DNA of 33,753 nt from Bacillota bacterium (GCA_023409735.1 JAEYRB010000028.1:1-33753); one strand, 5' to 3'. Positions 1 to 8,618 are shown, counted from the first letter of the stretch. Program-made: numbers and translations. Notes: generated from the sequence alone by a model not told the origin.

Positions 1-1352
1 CCGCTTTTAATGGATGCTTTAACGCTGTCAGCAGCAGGTCCTCCCACAAGGCTTCTTCCGGAGACGCATTTTTCAAGGCTGATTTCCGAATACACATCAT
101 CTTCTATCTTTTCCGAAAACTCCTTGAATTCCTGCATGGTAAGTTCATCAATGGCCTTATTGTTGTTTATGCAATACAGAACCATTTTGCCGATGATTTC
201 ATGTGCACTGCGAAAAGGAATACCCTTCTTCACCAGGTAATCAGCAACATCGGTGGCATTGGTGAAGCCTCCCTGAGCTGCCTTGTGCATACTGTCCTTG
301 CGGATTTTCATCGTAGAAAGCATTTTTGTGAATACAGGAAGGCACATCTTAACAGTATCAACTGCATCAAAGATGGCTTCCTTATCTTCCTGCATATCTT
401 TATTATAAGCCAGCGGAAGTGACTTCATCATTGTGAGTAATGTAGTCAGAGACCCATATACGCGGCCTGTCTTACCTCTTACCAGTTCGGCTACGTCGGG
501 ATTTTTCTTCTGTGGCATGATGCTGCTTCCTGTGCTGAAGGCATCGTCCATTTCCACAAATGAAAACTCGCCGGAGGACCAGAGCACCAACTCTTCACTG
601 AAACGGCTCATGTGCATCATTATAATGGAGAGACAGGAGGCCAGTTCAACTGCAAAGTCCCTGTCACTGACACCATCCAGACTATTCTCGGTGATTGCAG
701 AGAAACCCAACTTGTCTGCGACATACTGCCTGTCCAGTGGATAGGTAGTGCCGGCGAGCGCACCGGAGCCAAGCGGCATAACATCCATACGTTTATAGCA
801 GTCAATCAGTCTGCTGATGTCTCGTCTGAACATTTGGAAATATGCCATCATATGATGAGCAAACGTGACAGGCTGAGCTCTCTGAAGGTGGGTATAGCCT
901 GGCATGATAGTGTTAAGGTGCTGCCCGGAAAGGTTCAACAGTACTTTCATAAGGTCGGAGAGCATGCTTTTGATCTCCGTAGTCTCGGATTTCAGGTACA
1001 TTCGTATGTCAAGTGCTATCTGATCATTGCGGCTCCTGCCCGTATGGAGCATCTTGCCGGTATCACCTATGCGGGAGATGAGTATTTTTTCAATATTCAT
1101 GTGGATATCTTCCGCATCTACTTCAAATTTGATCAGGTCATTTTCTATGTCAATTAGTATCTTATGCAGCGTTTTGCATATGAGGTCTGCATCGTCTACG
1201 GGAATGATTCCGCATTTACCAAGCATCTGAGCATGGGCGATGCTGCCTTCAATATCCTGTTTGTAGAGTCTTGCGTCAAATCGGATTGAAGAATTGAAAT
1301 CATCTGTTGCTTTATCTGTGCCTGTAGTAAATCTGCCTCCCCATAGCTTCAT
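1..1352 (-). CDS. argH: Argininosuccinate lyase, 3' end cut by window edge
   Basis: Cleaves argininosuccinate to arginine and fumarate, the last step of arginine synthesis, in the cytoplasm. Read on the minus strand, the frame opens at 1352 with MKLWGGRF, the typical ArgH N-terminus, and stays open to the edge for 450 codons. Family hallmarks are visible: HTGRSRNDQ near residue 110, GYTHLQRAQP near 160, and the fumarase/aspartase-superfamily signature GSSIMPQKKNPD near 280. The family is usually about 460 residues, so only a few C-terminal residues are missing. A GGGGAGAG ribosome binding site precedes the start. It begins 19 bases after the argG stop, so the two genes very likely share one transcript. 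Several antisense open frames here are shadows of this gene. Confidence 0.96.
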   Translation of the reverse strand, partial: MKLWGGRFTTGTDKATDDFNSSIRFDARLYKQDIEGSIAHAQMLGKCGIIPVDDADLICKTLHKILIDIENDLIKFEVDAEDIHMNIEKILISRIGDTGKMLHTGRSRNDQIALDIRMYLKSETTEIKSMLSDLMKVLLNLSGQHLNTIMPGYTHLQRAQPVTFAHHMMAYFQMFRRDISRLIDCYKRMDVMPLGSGALAGTTYPLDRQYVADKLGFSAITENSLDGVSDRDFAVELASCLSIIMMHMSRFSEELVLWSSGEFSFVEMDDAFSTGSSIMPQKKNPDVAELVRGKTGRVYGSLTTLLTMMKSLPLAYNKDMQEDKEAIFDAVDTVKMCLPVFTKMLSTMKIRKDSMHKAAQGGFTNATDVADYLVKKGIPFRSAHEIIGKMVLYCINNNKAIDELTMQEFKEFSEKIEDDVYSEISLEKCVSGRSLVGGPAADSVKASIKS

Positions 1353-1371
1353 AAAATGGCTCTCCCCTCGC

Positions 1372-2592
1372 TTATTTCTTCGCCTTTTCATTCTCCATCA
1401 TCAGCGCCCGGACTTTGATCGGCAAGCCGAAAAGATTGATGAAGCCTTCGGCATCTTTCTGATTGTATACCTCATCTCTTCCAAAGGTGGAAAGCTCCTC
1501 GCTATATAATGAGTAAGGCGATTTTGAACCGGCGGGTATACAATTGCCCTTGTAGAGCTTCATGCGCACTGTTCCGGTAACTGTCTTTTGCGTACTGTCT
1601 ACAAAAGCTGAAAGCGCTTCTCTGAGGGGAGTATACCATTGTCCGAAATAGACCAGCTCGGCAAACCTCTGTGAGACAATATCCTTGTAGTGCAGCGTGT
1701 CCCTGTCAAGACATAGTAGCTCCAGCTCTCTGTGAGCCGCATATAGGATTGTGCCGCCCGGAGTCTCATATACGCCTCTTGATTTCATGCCTACGAGCCT
1801 GTTTTCAACCATGTCAATGATGCCGATGCCATTAGCGCCACCAAGCTTGTTGAGCACATTGATCATTTCGATTGGAGAATATTCAACACCATCGATCTTT
1901 TTAGGGATACCCTGCTCAAAATAAATCTCTACATATGTTGCCTTATCAGGTGCCTTTTCCGGAGACACCATAAGCTTGAGTAACTTGTCGTACTGTGGTT
2001 CGTTCCACGGATCTTCAAGATCGGAGCCTTCATGGCTCAAATGCCAGAGATTCCTGTCCATACTGTAATTATCCTTCTTGGAAACCGGAATAGGAATATT
2101 TCTGGCGGCTGCATAATCTATTGCATCCTCCCTTGATTTGATGTCCCAGATCCTCCAAGGTGCAATGATCTTCAAGTGTGGCGCCAGTGCCTTTACAGTC
2201 AGTTCAAAACGCACCTGGTCGTTTCCCTTGCCGGTAGCACCGTGACAAATGGCTGTTGCGCCTTCTTTAATAGCGATTTCAACCATTCTTTTAGCAATGA
2301 TCGGCCTTGCAAAGGAGGTGCCAAGAAGGTATTTGCCTTCATAAACAGCATTTGCTTTTATTGAAGGATAAATGAAATCTGTAATGAACTCTTCCTTAAG
2401 GTCTTCAATATATATTTTGCTTGCACCGGTTTTTATTGCCTTTTCATTGAGTGGTTCCAGCTCTTCTCCTTGTCCTACATCGCCGGCCATTGCTATGACC
2501 TCGTAATCATAGTTTTCTTTCAGCCACGGGATGATGATGGATGTGTCCAGACCGCCTGAATATGCAAGTACTACTTTTTCCTTCTGACTCAT
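1372..2592 (-). CDS. argG: Argininosuccinate synthase
   Basis: Joins citrulline and aspartate using ATP to form argininosuccinate, the penultimate step of arginine synthesis. The 406-residue product matches the usual family length. It starts MSQKEKVVLAYSGGLDTS, which carries the SGGLDTS pyrophosphatase-type ATP-binding loop. Further family blocks include CHGATGKGNDQVRFE near residue 115 and ENRLVGMKSRGVYETPGG near 265. The ATG at 2592 is preceded by GGAGG with 7-base spacing. It is the first gene of an argG-argH transcript and is divergent from ruvC. The upstream region has a near-consensus sigma-A promoter overlapped by an ARG-box-like palindrome, suggesting repression by ArgR when arginine is plentiful (inference). 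Confidence 0.98.
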   Translation of the reverse strand: MSQKEKVVLAYSGGLDTSIIIPWLKENYDYEVIAMAGDVGQGEELEPLNEKAIKTGASKIYIEDLKEEFITDFIYPSIKANAVYEGKYLLGTSFARPIIAKRMVEIAIKEGATAICHGATGKGNDQVRFELTVKALAPHLKIIAPWRIWDIKSREDAIDYAAARNIPIPVSKKDNYSMDRNLWHLSHEGSDLEDPWNEPQYDKLLKLMVSPEKAPDKATYVEIYFEQGIPKKIDGVEYSPIEMINVLNKLGGANGIGIIDMVENRLVGMKSRGVYETPGGTILYAAHRELELLCLDRDTLHYKDIVSQRFAELVYFGQWYTPLREALSAFVDSTQKTVTGTVRMKLYKGNCIPAGSKSPYSLYSEELSTFGRDEVYNQKDAEGFINLFGLPIKVRALMMENEKAKK

Positions 2593-2665
2593 ACAAATTC
2601 CTCCGTATCTGTGCTAAAATGTTGACATGCTATTTAATCACATTAATTTTATTTAATTTATAGTG

Positions 2666-2694
2666 ATTATACAACACTTTGCATAATTATACAA
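2666..2694 (-). promoter_or_regulatory. Sigma-A-type promoter of argGH
   Basis: On the minus strand, TTGTAT (2694-2689) and a perfect TATAAT (2671-2666) are separated by exactly 17 bases. They lie about 75 bases upstream of the argG start. Spacing and -10 match are ideal; the -35 matches four of six consensus bases. Confidence 0.75.
2680..2693. promoter_or_regulatory. Candidate ARG box (ArgR operator)
   Basis: TGCATAATTATACA is a nearly perfect palindrome that fits the general ARG-box pattern (TGMAT, A/T core, ATKCA; one base off in the right half). It covers the -35 and part of the spacer of the argG promoter. Its right half, TTATACAAC, recurs 20 bases away at 2667-2675, over the -10. Tandem ARG boxes about two helical turns apart are typical of arginine operons. 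The second site lacks a good left half. Confidence 0.5.
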
Positions 2695-2726
2695 CGATTA
2701 TTTATAAATATTCAAAGGCGGCCACA

Positions 2727-3218
2727 ATGATTATTATGGGGATAGACCCCGGATTTGCAATTACGGGGTATGGTATAGTAAAATACGAGGGGAACAAATT
2801 TTCGGCAATTGATTATGGGGCTGTGCTTACGAAGACTACGACACCCTTTGCACAAAGGCTTTTGCAGATTGATAATGAGCTTACTGCAATTATTGATAGG
2901 TTTAGGCCTGATGCTGTTTCGGTTGAGGAGTTGTTCTTTAATAAGAATATTAAGACAGCAATAACTGCGGCTCATGGAAGGGGTATAGCCCTTGCGACAG
3001 CAGCGAGAGCAGGCATAGAGGCGTTTGAGTATACACCGCTGCAGGTCAAACAGGCGGTCGTGGGGTATGGACGCGCTGAAAAGGCTCAAGTGCAGCAGAT
3101 GGTCAAAGCGATCCTAAATTTACCGGCGATTCCAAAGCCGGATGATACAGCTGATGCATTGGCAATTGCTATATGCCATGGGCATTCCTGCAGGCTTGGT
3201 GCACTGGGATTCAGGTAA
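2727..3218 (+). CDS. ruvC: Holliday junction endonuclease RuvC
   Basis: Resolves four-way DNA junctions by paired nicks, working with the RuvAB motor. The 163-residue product has the family length. Catalytic acidic residues are visible: Asp7 in GIDPG, Glu in VEELFF near residue 66, and the Asp pair in KPDDTADALA near 140. I chose ATG 2727 rather than an upstream in-frame ATG at 2679. RuvC proteins normally begin right before the GIDPG strand, and AAAGGCGG sits 6 bases before this ATG. The upstream codons also overlap the argG operator region. RuvA and RuvB follow on the same strand, after a 377-base gap that is unusually long for this cluster. Confidence 0.96.
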   Translation: MIIMGIDPGFAITGYGIVKYEGNKFSAIDYGAVLTKTTTPFAQRLLQIDNELTAIIDRFRPDAVSVEELFFNKNIKTAITAAHGRGIALATAARAGIEAFEYTPLQVKQAVVGYGRAEKAQVQQMVKAILNLPAIPKPDDTADALAIAICHGHSCRLGALGFR

Positions 3219-3595
3219 TAGTAAAGCTTAGGGCCCAGGATACAGCAGGAAAGGTGAAATTTAAACGGAGTGTTTAAAGTAGCGGGTGTGATATATCATA
3301 GGTGCTGTGATAGCACTGTAAAATATAGTGGATGATGGTACAAGGTACCTGCTGTAAATAGTATAGAGAAGAAAGTAATCTGAATATAAGATGAGACAGA
3401 TAGAACAAATGACAAAGTTGAACAGCGGCAGAGTATAGGCCGGGAGAACTTAGGATGGAGTAGGTCTTTAACGAGATATAATGCAATTAAGCAGAGCTGA
3501 AAATAATACTGAAAAAGAATTTGTAACAGATATGATAGATAAAAAATATAGCAAACCAAATGATATGGTAAGATGAATTTTGGGGGAGAGACAAT
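3219..3595 (+). other. Non-coding gap between ruvC and ruvA
   Basis: This 377-base, purine-rich stretch has no convincing gene; minus-strand open frames here lack recognisable protein character. Only a small hairpin is seen (GTGCT/AGCAC at 3302-3316). Its end carries the ruvA ribosome binding site GGGGGAGAG. It may be the remains of a lost gene. Confidence 0.4.
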
Positions 3596-4207
3596 ATGTA
3601 CGCTTATATAAAGGGAAGCCTGGAAATGGTAGGCATGGATTACATAGTTGTTGAAGCAGGCGGTATTGGCTATAAGATATTTACTCCGCTGTCAACGCTT
3701 CAGGCTGTAGGTCAAACAGGAAAAGAGATCAAGATTTTTACTCACCATTATGTCCGTGAGGATATGATCAGCCTTTATGGTTTTGTAACTCAGGAGGAGC
3801 TAGGTATGTTTCAGCTTCTGCTGACTGTTTCCGGTGTGGGCCCTAAGGCTGCGCTTTCACTGTTATCTACAGTATCTCCATCTAAGTTCGGACTTGCTGT
3901 AATAACAGATGATACTAAGACATTGACCAGAGCTCAGGGAGTAGGGGCAAAAATGGCACAGCGGATCATTCTTGAGCTAAAGGACAAGATCAAAAAGGAG
4001 CAACTGGCAGTAAGCAAGAACCCCGAATTTGATACTGCTGTAGTATCAGGCAAGGGCTCGCGGCTTTCGGAGGCAATAAGCGCACTAATGGTGCTTGGAT
4101 ATACTCAAGGAGAAGCAAGTAACGCTGTATCTGCGGTGTATTCCGATGAAATGGAGCTGGAGACGATCATTAAGAATTCACTGAAGAGCCTCGTGAAGCT
4201 TAAGTGA
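3596..4207 (+). CDS. ruvA: Holliday junction branch-migration subunit RuvA
   Basis: Tetrameric protein that binds Holliday junctions and loads the RuvB motor. The 203-residue length is normal. Domain I, an OB fold, starts MYAYIKGSL and includes GIGYKIF near residue 22. The helix-hairpin-helix DNA-binding repeats are at about 70-130 (LLTVSGVGPKAALSLL and RAQGVGAKMAQRIILELKDK). A flexible linker follows, then the C-terminal RuvB-binding domain from about 150 (SEAISALMVLGYTQGEA). The start has a GGGGGAGAG site 5 bases upstream. A 409-base gap with an 18-bp repeat array separates it from ruvB; in many genomes the two genes nearly touch. Confidence 0.97.
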   Translation: MYAYIKGSLEMVGMDYIVVEAGGIGYKIFTPLSTLQAVGQTGKEIKIFTHHYVREDMISLYGFVTQEELGMFQLLLTVSGVGPKAALSLLSTVSPSKFGLAVITDDTKTLTRAQGVGAKMAQRIILELKDKIKKEQLAVSKNPEFDTAVVSGKGSRLSEAISALMVLGYTQGEASNAVSAVYSDEMELETIIKNSLKSLVKLK

Positions 4208-4267
4208 TGAGGCTTAACACTTTGGGCGATCAGCATGATTCTGAGGCGGCGTTGTTTATCCTTATGA

Positions 4268-4435
4268 GATGCAGTCAGACTTTGAGATGCGGTTTATTCT
4301 TAGGCAGTAGTTCTTTTTTATCAGGTAATGTGATCAACCTTGGAGATGCAGTTTATTCTAGAAGATGCAGTCACGCTTAAAGTTGCAGTCAGACTTTGAG
4401 ATGCAGTCACGCTTAGAGATCCGGTTTATTCTTGG
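4268..4435 (+). repeat. Degenerate 18-bp tandem repeat array
   Basis: Seven recognisable 18-base units start at 4268, 4286, 4345, 4364, 4382, 4400 and 4418. Two unit types share GATGCAGT or GATGCGGT: one continues CAGACTTTGA or CACGCTTARA, the other TTATTCTTAG or similar. The last five are adjacent apart from one extra base. Weaker relics flank the array (from about 4206, and to about 4475). Stops interrupt the reading frames, so it is probably not a protein repeat. The rest of the gap to ruvB holds a small hairpin (4514-4532). Confidence 0.75.
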
Positions 4436-4616
4436 ATTATGCAGCTTAACCCCAGATGGTCCTGCTTAATACTCAACGAAAACTCTAATACAATATGATG
4501 AGACATAATTCCCAGGATAAAGAGCTTATCCTAAGCCGATCTGAGGTAGCGTAATACTTCCATTATTCTACCGGCAGGCAGGTAGTTGCTGAAGAAAATT
4601 TATTGGAGGAAGTGCA

Positions 4617-5648
4617 ATGGACGAGGAAAGACTCATAGAACGCGAAGCAGTCATTGAAGATAATGATGAGGTTGGTCTCAGACCCCGAAAATTCAATGAA
4701 TATATTGGACAGAAAAAGGTCAAGGAGAATCTCAGCATTTTCATTGAAGCTGCTAAGAGGAGAAAGGAAGCGCTTGACCATGTGCTTCTCTATGGACCTC
4801 CCGGCCTTGGAAAGACAACATTGGCCGGAATAATTGCCTCTGAGCTCGGGGTAAACCTGCGGATTACTTCAGGCCCTGCTATTGAGAAGCCGGGCGACCT
4901 TGCTGCAATACTTACGAATCTGGGCAGCTTTGATGTGCTGTTCATAGATGAGATTCACCGTTTAAACAGAAGTGTTGAGGAAATACTATATCCTGCCATG
5001 GAGGACTATGCGCTGGATATAATAATCGGCAAGGGGCCAAGCGCCAGATCAATAAGGCTTGATCTGCCAAAGTTCACGCTTGTCGGAGCTACAACAAGGG
5101 CAGGAATGCTTACATCACCTCTCAGAGACAGATTTGGTGTAATTAACAGGCTTGAAATGTATACCAACGAGGAGCTGGCACAGATAGTAAAACGCTCTGC
5201 GGGAATACTTGATATAAGGATAGAAGATAATGGAGCTCTTGAGATAGCAAAACGATCTAGGGGAACGCCAAGAATAGCAAACCGTTTGCTTAAGAGAGTA
5301 CGCGACTTTGCTCAGGTGAAAGCTGACGGCCATATTGATGACTTAGTGGCCGCAATGGCCTTAAGTGCGTTGGAGATTGATGCCATAGGCCTTGACAACA
5401 CAGACAGGAATATGCTTTCAAGTATTATCTGCAAGTTCGGAGGCGGACCTGTCGGACTTGATACTCTTGCTGCATGTATTGGAGAAGAATCAGATACAAT
5501 AGAGGATGTTTATGAACCGTATCTTCTGCAGCTGGGCTTTATCAATAAGACACCCAGAGGTAGAGTTGCGACCAGGCTTGCGTATGAGCATCTTGGAATG
5601 AAAATGAACGATGAAACATATCATCAGGAGGAAATGAAGCTGGAATGA
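4617..5648 (+). CDS. ruvB: Holliday junction branch-migration helicase RuvB
   Basis: AAA+ motor that drives branch migration on RuvA-bound junctions. The 343-residue protein has the normal size. Walker A is GPPGLGKT near residue 60, Walker B is LFIDEIHR near 110, and sensor 1 is TLVGATTRAG near 160. The arginine-finger region LRDRFG follows near 170. The C-terminal winged-helix DNA-binding part contains GGGPVGLDTLA near 275 and ends in TPRGRVATRLAYEHLG. GGAGGAAG lies 5 bases before the ATG. Its stop overlaps the queH start by 4 bases (ATGA), so the two genes are translationally coupled. Confidence 0.98.
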   Translation: MDEERLIEREAVIEDNDEVGLRPRKFNEYIGQKKVKENLSIFIEAAKRRKEALDHVLLYGPPGLGKTTLAGIIASELGVNLRITSGPAIEKPGDLAAILTNLGSFDVLFIDEIHRLNRSVEEILYPAMEDYALDIIIGKGPSARSIRLDLPKFTLVGATTRAGMLTSPLRDRFGVINRLEMYTNEELAQIVKRSAGILDIRIEDNGALEIAKRSRGTPRIANRLLKRVRDFAQVKADGHIDDLVAAMALSALEIDAIGLDNTDRNMLSSIICKFGGGPVGLDTLAACIGEESDTIEDVYEPYLLQLGFINKTPRGRVATRLAYEHLGMKMNDETYHQEEMKLE

Positions 5649-6160
5649 AACTATTAATGCATATGTGCTGTGCGCCGTGCTCCACATACCCGCTCTCGCA
5701 GCTGCGTCAGGACGGGATTGAGCCCGTTGGAGTGTTTTTCAATCCTAATATTCACCCAATTGAGGAGTTTGAACGGCGCAAGGAGACGGTTAAGCAATTT
5801 GCCGAAATAAAGGACTTAAAAGTCGAATATTTTGATGACTTCAGACAGCCGGACTGGGAGAACTTCACTGGTGTGCCTGAGGAAAGGTGCACAATGTGCT
5901 ATACCGTAAGGCTTCAGAGACTTGCAGAGCTTGCTGCAAACGGTAAATATGATGCCTTTACGACCTCGCTACTTGTAAGTCCATATCAAAAGCATGACCT
6001 GATAAAGCAACTAGGTGAGAAGCTTGCTGACCAATATGGCGTTCAATTCTATTACAGGGATTTTAGGCCGGGTTTCAGAAAGGGACAGCAGGAAGCCAGA
6101 GAGCTTGGGCTATATCGGCAGAAATACTGCGGCTGTATCAAGTCATTTTATGAGAGGTAG
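5645..6160 (+). CDS. queH: Epoxyqueuosine reductase QueH
   Basis: Reduces epoxyqueuosine to queuosine in the wobble position of tRNAs with GUN anticodons. QueH (DUF208 family) is the cobalamin-independent alternative to QueG. The 171-residue protein shows the family cysteines: MCCAPCSTYP at residues 7-16, CTMCY near 90, and CGC near the C-terminus. These supply the iron-sulfur cluster and a second metal or redox site. It overlaps ruvB by 4 bases and is therefore in the ruv transcript. Clostridial genomes often have tRNA-modification genes such as queA and tgt next to ruvAB, so the context agrees. About 55 bases later the T-box promoter begins. Confidence 0.93.
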   Translation: MKLLMHMCCAPCSTYPLSQLRQDGIEPVGVFFNPNIHPIEEFERRKETVKQFAEIKDLKVEYFDDFRQPDWENFTGVPEERCTMCYTVRLQRLAELAANGKYDAFTTSLLVSPYQKHDLIKQLGEKLADQYGVQFYYRDFRPGFRKGQQEARELGLYRQKYCGCIKSFYER

Positions 6161-6214
6161 AAGTCGGCATATTAAAGGCTCATTTCACTAGAACTAAAAA
6201 CTTTTGCAAATAAG

Positions 6215-6243
6215 TTGACAAATTTAAGTCAGGGCTGTAATAT
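6215..6243 (+). promoter_or_regulatory. Promoter of the T-box transcript
   Basis: A perfect TTGACA (6215-6220) and TAATAT (6238-6243) are separated by 17 bases. The predicted transcript would start near 6250, right at the base of T-box stem I. Confidence 0.85.
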
Positions 6244-6250
6244 ATTGTAT

Positions 6251-6520
6251 AACAACTGTGACGAAGATGGCAGATATATGAAGCGATGAGGGAACTGACG
6301 GGTGGTGCGAGTCAGAGGCAGAGTATATTTTTAGCCTTTCACTTCCGAGTTGGAGAAGGGAAAGCGAAAGCGAGTAGTTTCTTCCGTGAATGCTACGTAA
6401 GTGCAAAGAGCTTATGGGAGCTTATAAGTGGCGTATAGTTATATACGCAAGAAGAGTGGTACCGCGGATTAGAAATTCGTCTCTTTAACAAATTATTTAA
6501 TTTGTTAAAGAGACTTTTTT
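6251..6520 (+). promoter_or_regulatory. T-box riboswitch leader, apparent tRNA-Phe specificity
   Basis: A T-box leader senses uncharged tRNA and allows readthrough of a terminator. The T-box core AGAGUGGUACCGCGG is at 6453-6467. Stem I parts are visible: basal helix CAACU/AGUUG (6253-6257 with 6348-6352), helix GAAG/CUUC (6263-6266 with 6342-6345), AUAUAU/GUAUAU (6274-6279 with 6323-6328), and apical CUGAC/GUCAG (6295-6299 with 6311-6315). The triplet in the specifier position, just before A6341, is UUC (Phe). The T-box reads UGGU, pairing with an A discriminator base, as in tRNA-Phe; bacterial tRNA-Trp has G73. The canonical AGUA/GAA loop-E motif is not clear, so the specifier call is moderate. 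Confidence 0.9.
6479..6520 (+). terminator. Intrinsic terminator of the T-box leader
   Basis: A perfect 16-bp stem (6479-6494 with 6499-6514), a 4-base loop and six T residues follow the T-box directly. The mutually exclusive antiterminator would pair the T-box region with the 5' arm of this stem. Confidence 0.95.
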
Positions 6521-6652
6521 ATTTTCTTAAAGTAGTGCTGATAGGCTTATATCGGGGGAGGGATTAAAGCATTTATTAATATAGATTTTTATAGAAATTC
6601 CTTGGAGAGGGAATTTAATAACTACTACATTAAATTTAAAGGGGTAATCAAA

Positions 6653-7615
6653 ATGAAGAAACTAATTTCTATGGTTCTCGTTTTAATCATGTGTGTAACA
6701 GCTCTTGCAGGTTGTGGAGCAAACACGGCAAAAAATGACGGAAAGTATACAGTAGGTATATGTCAGCTTGTTCAGCACGACGCATTAGATGCGGCAACAA
6801 AAGGATTTAAAGAGGCCCTTACAGAAGAACTTGGGGAAAATGTTACTTTTGATGAACAAAATGCATCAAATGATTCTAATGCTTGCTCTACTATTGTAAA
6901 TAGCTTTGTTTCAAAAAAAGTTGACTTAATTTTGGCTAACGCAACACCTGCTCTTCAAGCAGCCGTTGCAGGTACAGCGAGTATTCCGATTTTGGGAACA
7001 TCTATAACAGAATATGGCGTAGCACTTGAAATTAAAGACTTCAATGGCACTCCAGGTGGTAATGTTTCCGGTACATCAGACTTAGCGCCACTTGATAAGC
7101 AGGCAGATATGCTTTTAGAAATATTCCCTGATGTTAAAAAGGTTGGTATTTTGTATTGTTCATCAGAGGCTAATTCAGAATATCAGGTAAAAGTTGTTAA
7201 AGAGTATCTTGAAGGTAAAGGTGTAGAATGTAAAAACTTCTCATTCTCAGATGCAAATGATATTGCAGCTGTAACGACATCTGCTTGTGATTATAGTGAT
7301 GTAATTTATGTTCCGACAGATAATACTGTTGCATCTTCAACAGGTATCATTGATGGTATCTGCCGTCCTGCCAAGGTTCCTGTTGTTGCAGGTGAAGAAG
7401 GTATTTGCTCGGGTTGTGGCGTGGCTACTCTTAGTATCAGTTATTATGAACTTGGTAGAAAAACAGGTAAAATGGCTGCACGCATTTTGAAAGATGGAGA
7501 AGATATTTCGAAAATGGCAATCGAGTACGACGAAAATTACCAAAAGAAATATAACAAAGAAATCTGTGGTGAATTGGGCATTACTATTCCTGCAGATTAT
7601 AAGGAAATAAAATAA
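6653..7615 (+). CDS. trpX: ABC importer substrate-binding lipoprotein, TrpX-like
   Basis: Extracellular lipid-anchored receptor of an amino-acid ABC importer. From ATG 6653 the product is 320 residues: a signal peptide MKKLISMVLVLIMC, lipobox LAGC (Cys near 22), then a two-lobed periplasmic-binding fold of the ABC_sub_bind family (PF04392), with VGICQLVQHDALDAATKGF near 33. AAAGGGG lies 8 bases before this ATG; the frame extends upstream, but without signal-peptide character. Permease and ATPase genes follow. In other Firmicutes this family is predicted to import tryptophan under Trp T-box control. Here the T-box reads as Phe, so the substrate may be phenylalanine or aromatic amino acids generally (inference). 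Confidence 0.88.
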   Translation: MKKLISMVLVLIMCVTALAGCGANTAKNDGKYTVGICQLVQHDALDAATKGFKEALTEELGENVTFDEQNASNDSNACSTIVNSFVSKKVDLILANATPALQAAVAGTASIPILGTSITEYGVALEIKDFNGTPGGNVSGTSDLAPLDKQADMLLEIFPDVKKVGILYCSSEANSEYQVKVVKEYLEGKGVECKNFSFSDANDIAAVTTSACDYSDVIYVPTDNTVASSTGIIDGICRPAKVPVVAGEEGICSGCGVATLSISYYELGRKTGKMAARILKDGEDISKMAIEYDENYQKKYNKEICGELGITIPADYKEIK

Positions 7616-7691
7616 TAGTTGAAATTTAGGCGGATACATTGGGACAATACTATTTCCCGATGTATCTTGCTTACAATTTAAGGTGATAAAT

Positions 7692-8618
7692 ATGCAAATT
7701 ATTTTTGTAATTATAAATAGCCTTCCCGGAGCCGTTGCGCAAGGACTCATTTGGGGCATCATGGCAATCGGTGTATATATAACCTATAAAATACTCGATA
7801 TTGCAGATCTTACAGTTGATGGTTCTATGTGTACAGGCGGTGCGGTATGTGTTGTAATGATGCAAAGCGGATGCAATGTTGAAACGGCAATGCTTGCGGC
7901 AATCATTGCAGGTATGCTGACAGGCTTAGTAACAGGCATTCTTCACACCTTTATGGGAATACCTGCAATTTTGTCGGGTATTCTTACACAGCTTGCCCTA
8001 TACTCCGTAAATCTGAAAATTATGGGTAAGGCTAATCAGGCACTTAGCTACAGAAATTATGATCTAGCAGTTTCCTTGCAGTATATCCGTGAAATGCCAA
8101 TATTTAAAAACACGATTTTCATAATCGCAGTTTTTGTAATAGTAATTACAGGAATTCTTTATTGGTTTTTTGGAACAGAATACGGTTCTGCCATGAGAGC
8201 TACAGGTTCTAATCAGGAAATGAGCCGTGCACAGGGCATCAACACAAATTTAAAGGTTGTGACAGCACTTATGCTATCTAACGGACTTGTTGCCCTTTCG
8301 GGAGCACTTCTTGCACAATATCAAGGCTTTGCTGATGTTCAGATGGGACGAGGTGCAATAGTTATTGGCCTTGCTGCAGTTATTATTGGCGGTGCTTTGT
8401 TTGGTAAAATATTCAAAAACTTTGCACTTAAGCTTTTAGGAGTGGCTCTCGGTGGCGTTGTGTATTATATAGTATATCAGATAGTTATATGCATTGGTCT
8501 TGATCCTGACCTCTTAAAGCTTTTATCGTCTGTGGTGGTTGCAATTTTCCTTGCGATTCCATTCTGGAAGAAAAAGTATTTCTTCAAAATTTCGAAGGGG
8601 GGAAAAGTAAATGCTTAA
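7692..8618 (+). CDS. trpY: ABC importer permease, TrpY-like
   Basis: Membrane subunit of the T-box-controlled importer. The 308-residue protein is highly hydrophobic, with eight or more likely membrane segments. It resembles the branched-chain/LivH-type permease fold (GIMAIGVYITYKILDIADLTVDGS near the N-terminus). The cytoplasmic EYGSAMRATGSNQEMSRAQGI block near residue 170 is the likely ATPase-coupling loop. I chose ATG 7692, with AAGGTG 6 bases before it; an in-frame GTG at 7683 lies inside that ribosome binding site. It ends 8 bases into the ATPase gene, so the two are translationally coupled. Confidence 0.88.
   Translation: MQIIFVIINSLPGAVAQGLIWGIMAIGVYITYKILDIADLTVDGSMCTGGAVCVVMMQSGCNVETAMLAAIIAGMLTGLVTGILHTFMGIPAILSGILTQLALYSVNLKIMGKANQALSYRNYDLAVSLQYIREMPIFKNTIFIIAVFVIVITGILYWFFGTEYGSAMRATGSNQEMSRAQGINTNLKVVTALMLSNGLVALSGALLAQYQGFADVQMGRGAIVIGLAAVIIGGALFGKIFKNFALKLLGVALGGVVYYIVYQIVICIGLDPDLLKLLSSVVVAIFLAIPFWKKKYFFKISKGGKVNA

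Noticed and set aside
612..1157. Plus-strand open frame of 181 codons inside argH
   Set aside because: It is exactly antisense to clear ArgH coding sequence and has no family features.
3274..3559. Minus-strand open frames between ruvC and ruvA
   Set aside because: Low-complexity Leu/Tyr/Ser-rich translations from purine-rich DNA, no ribosome binding site and no recognisable motif.
4268..4435. CRISPR array
   Set aside because: Units are 18 bases, directly adjacent and degenerate, with no spacers and no cas genes nearby.
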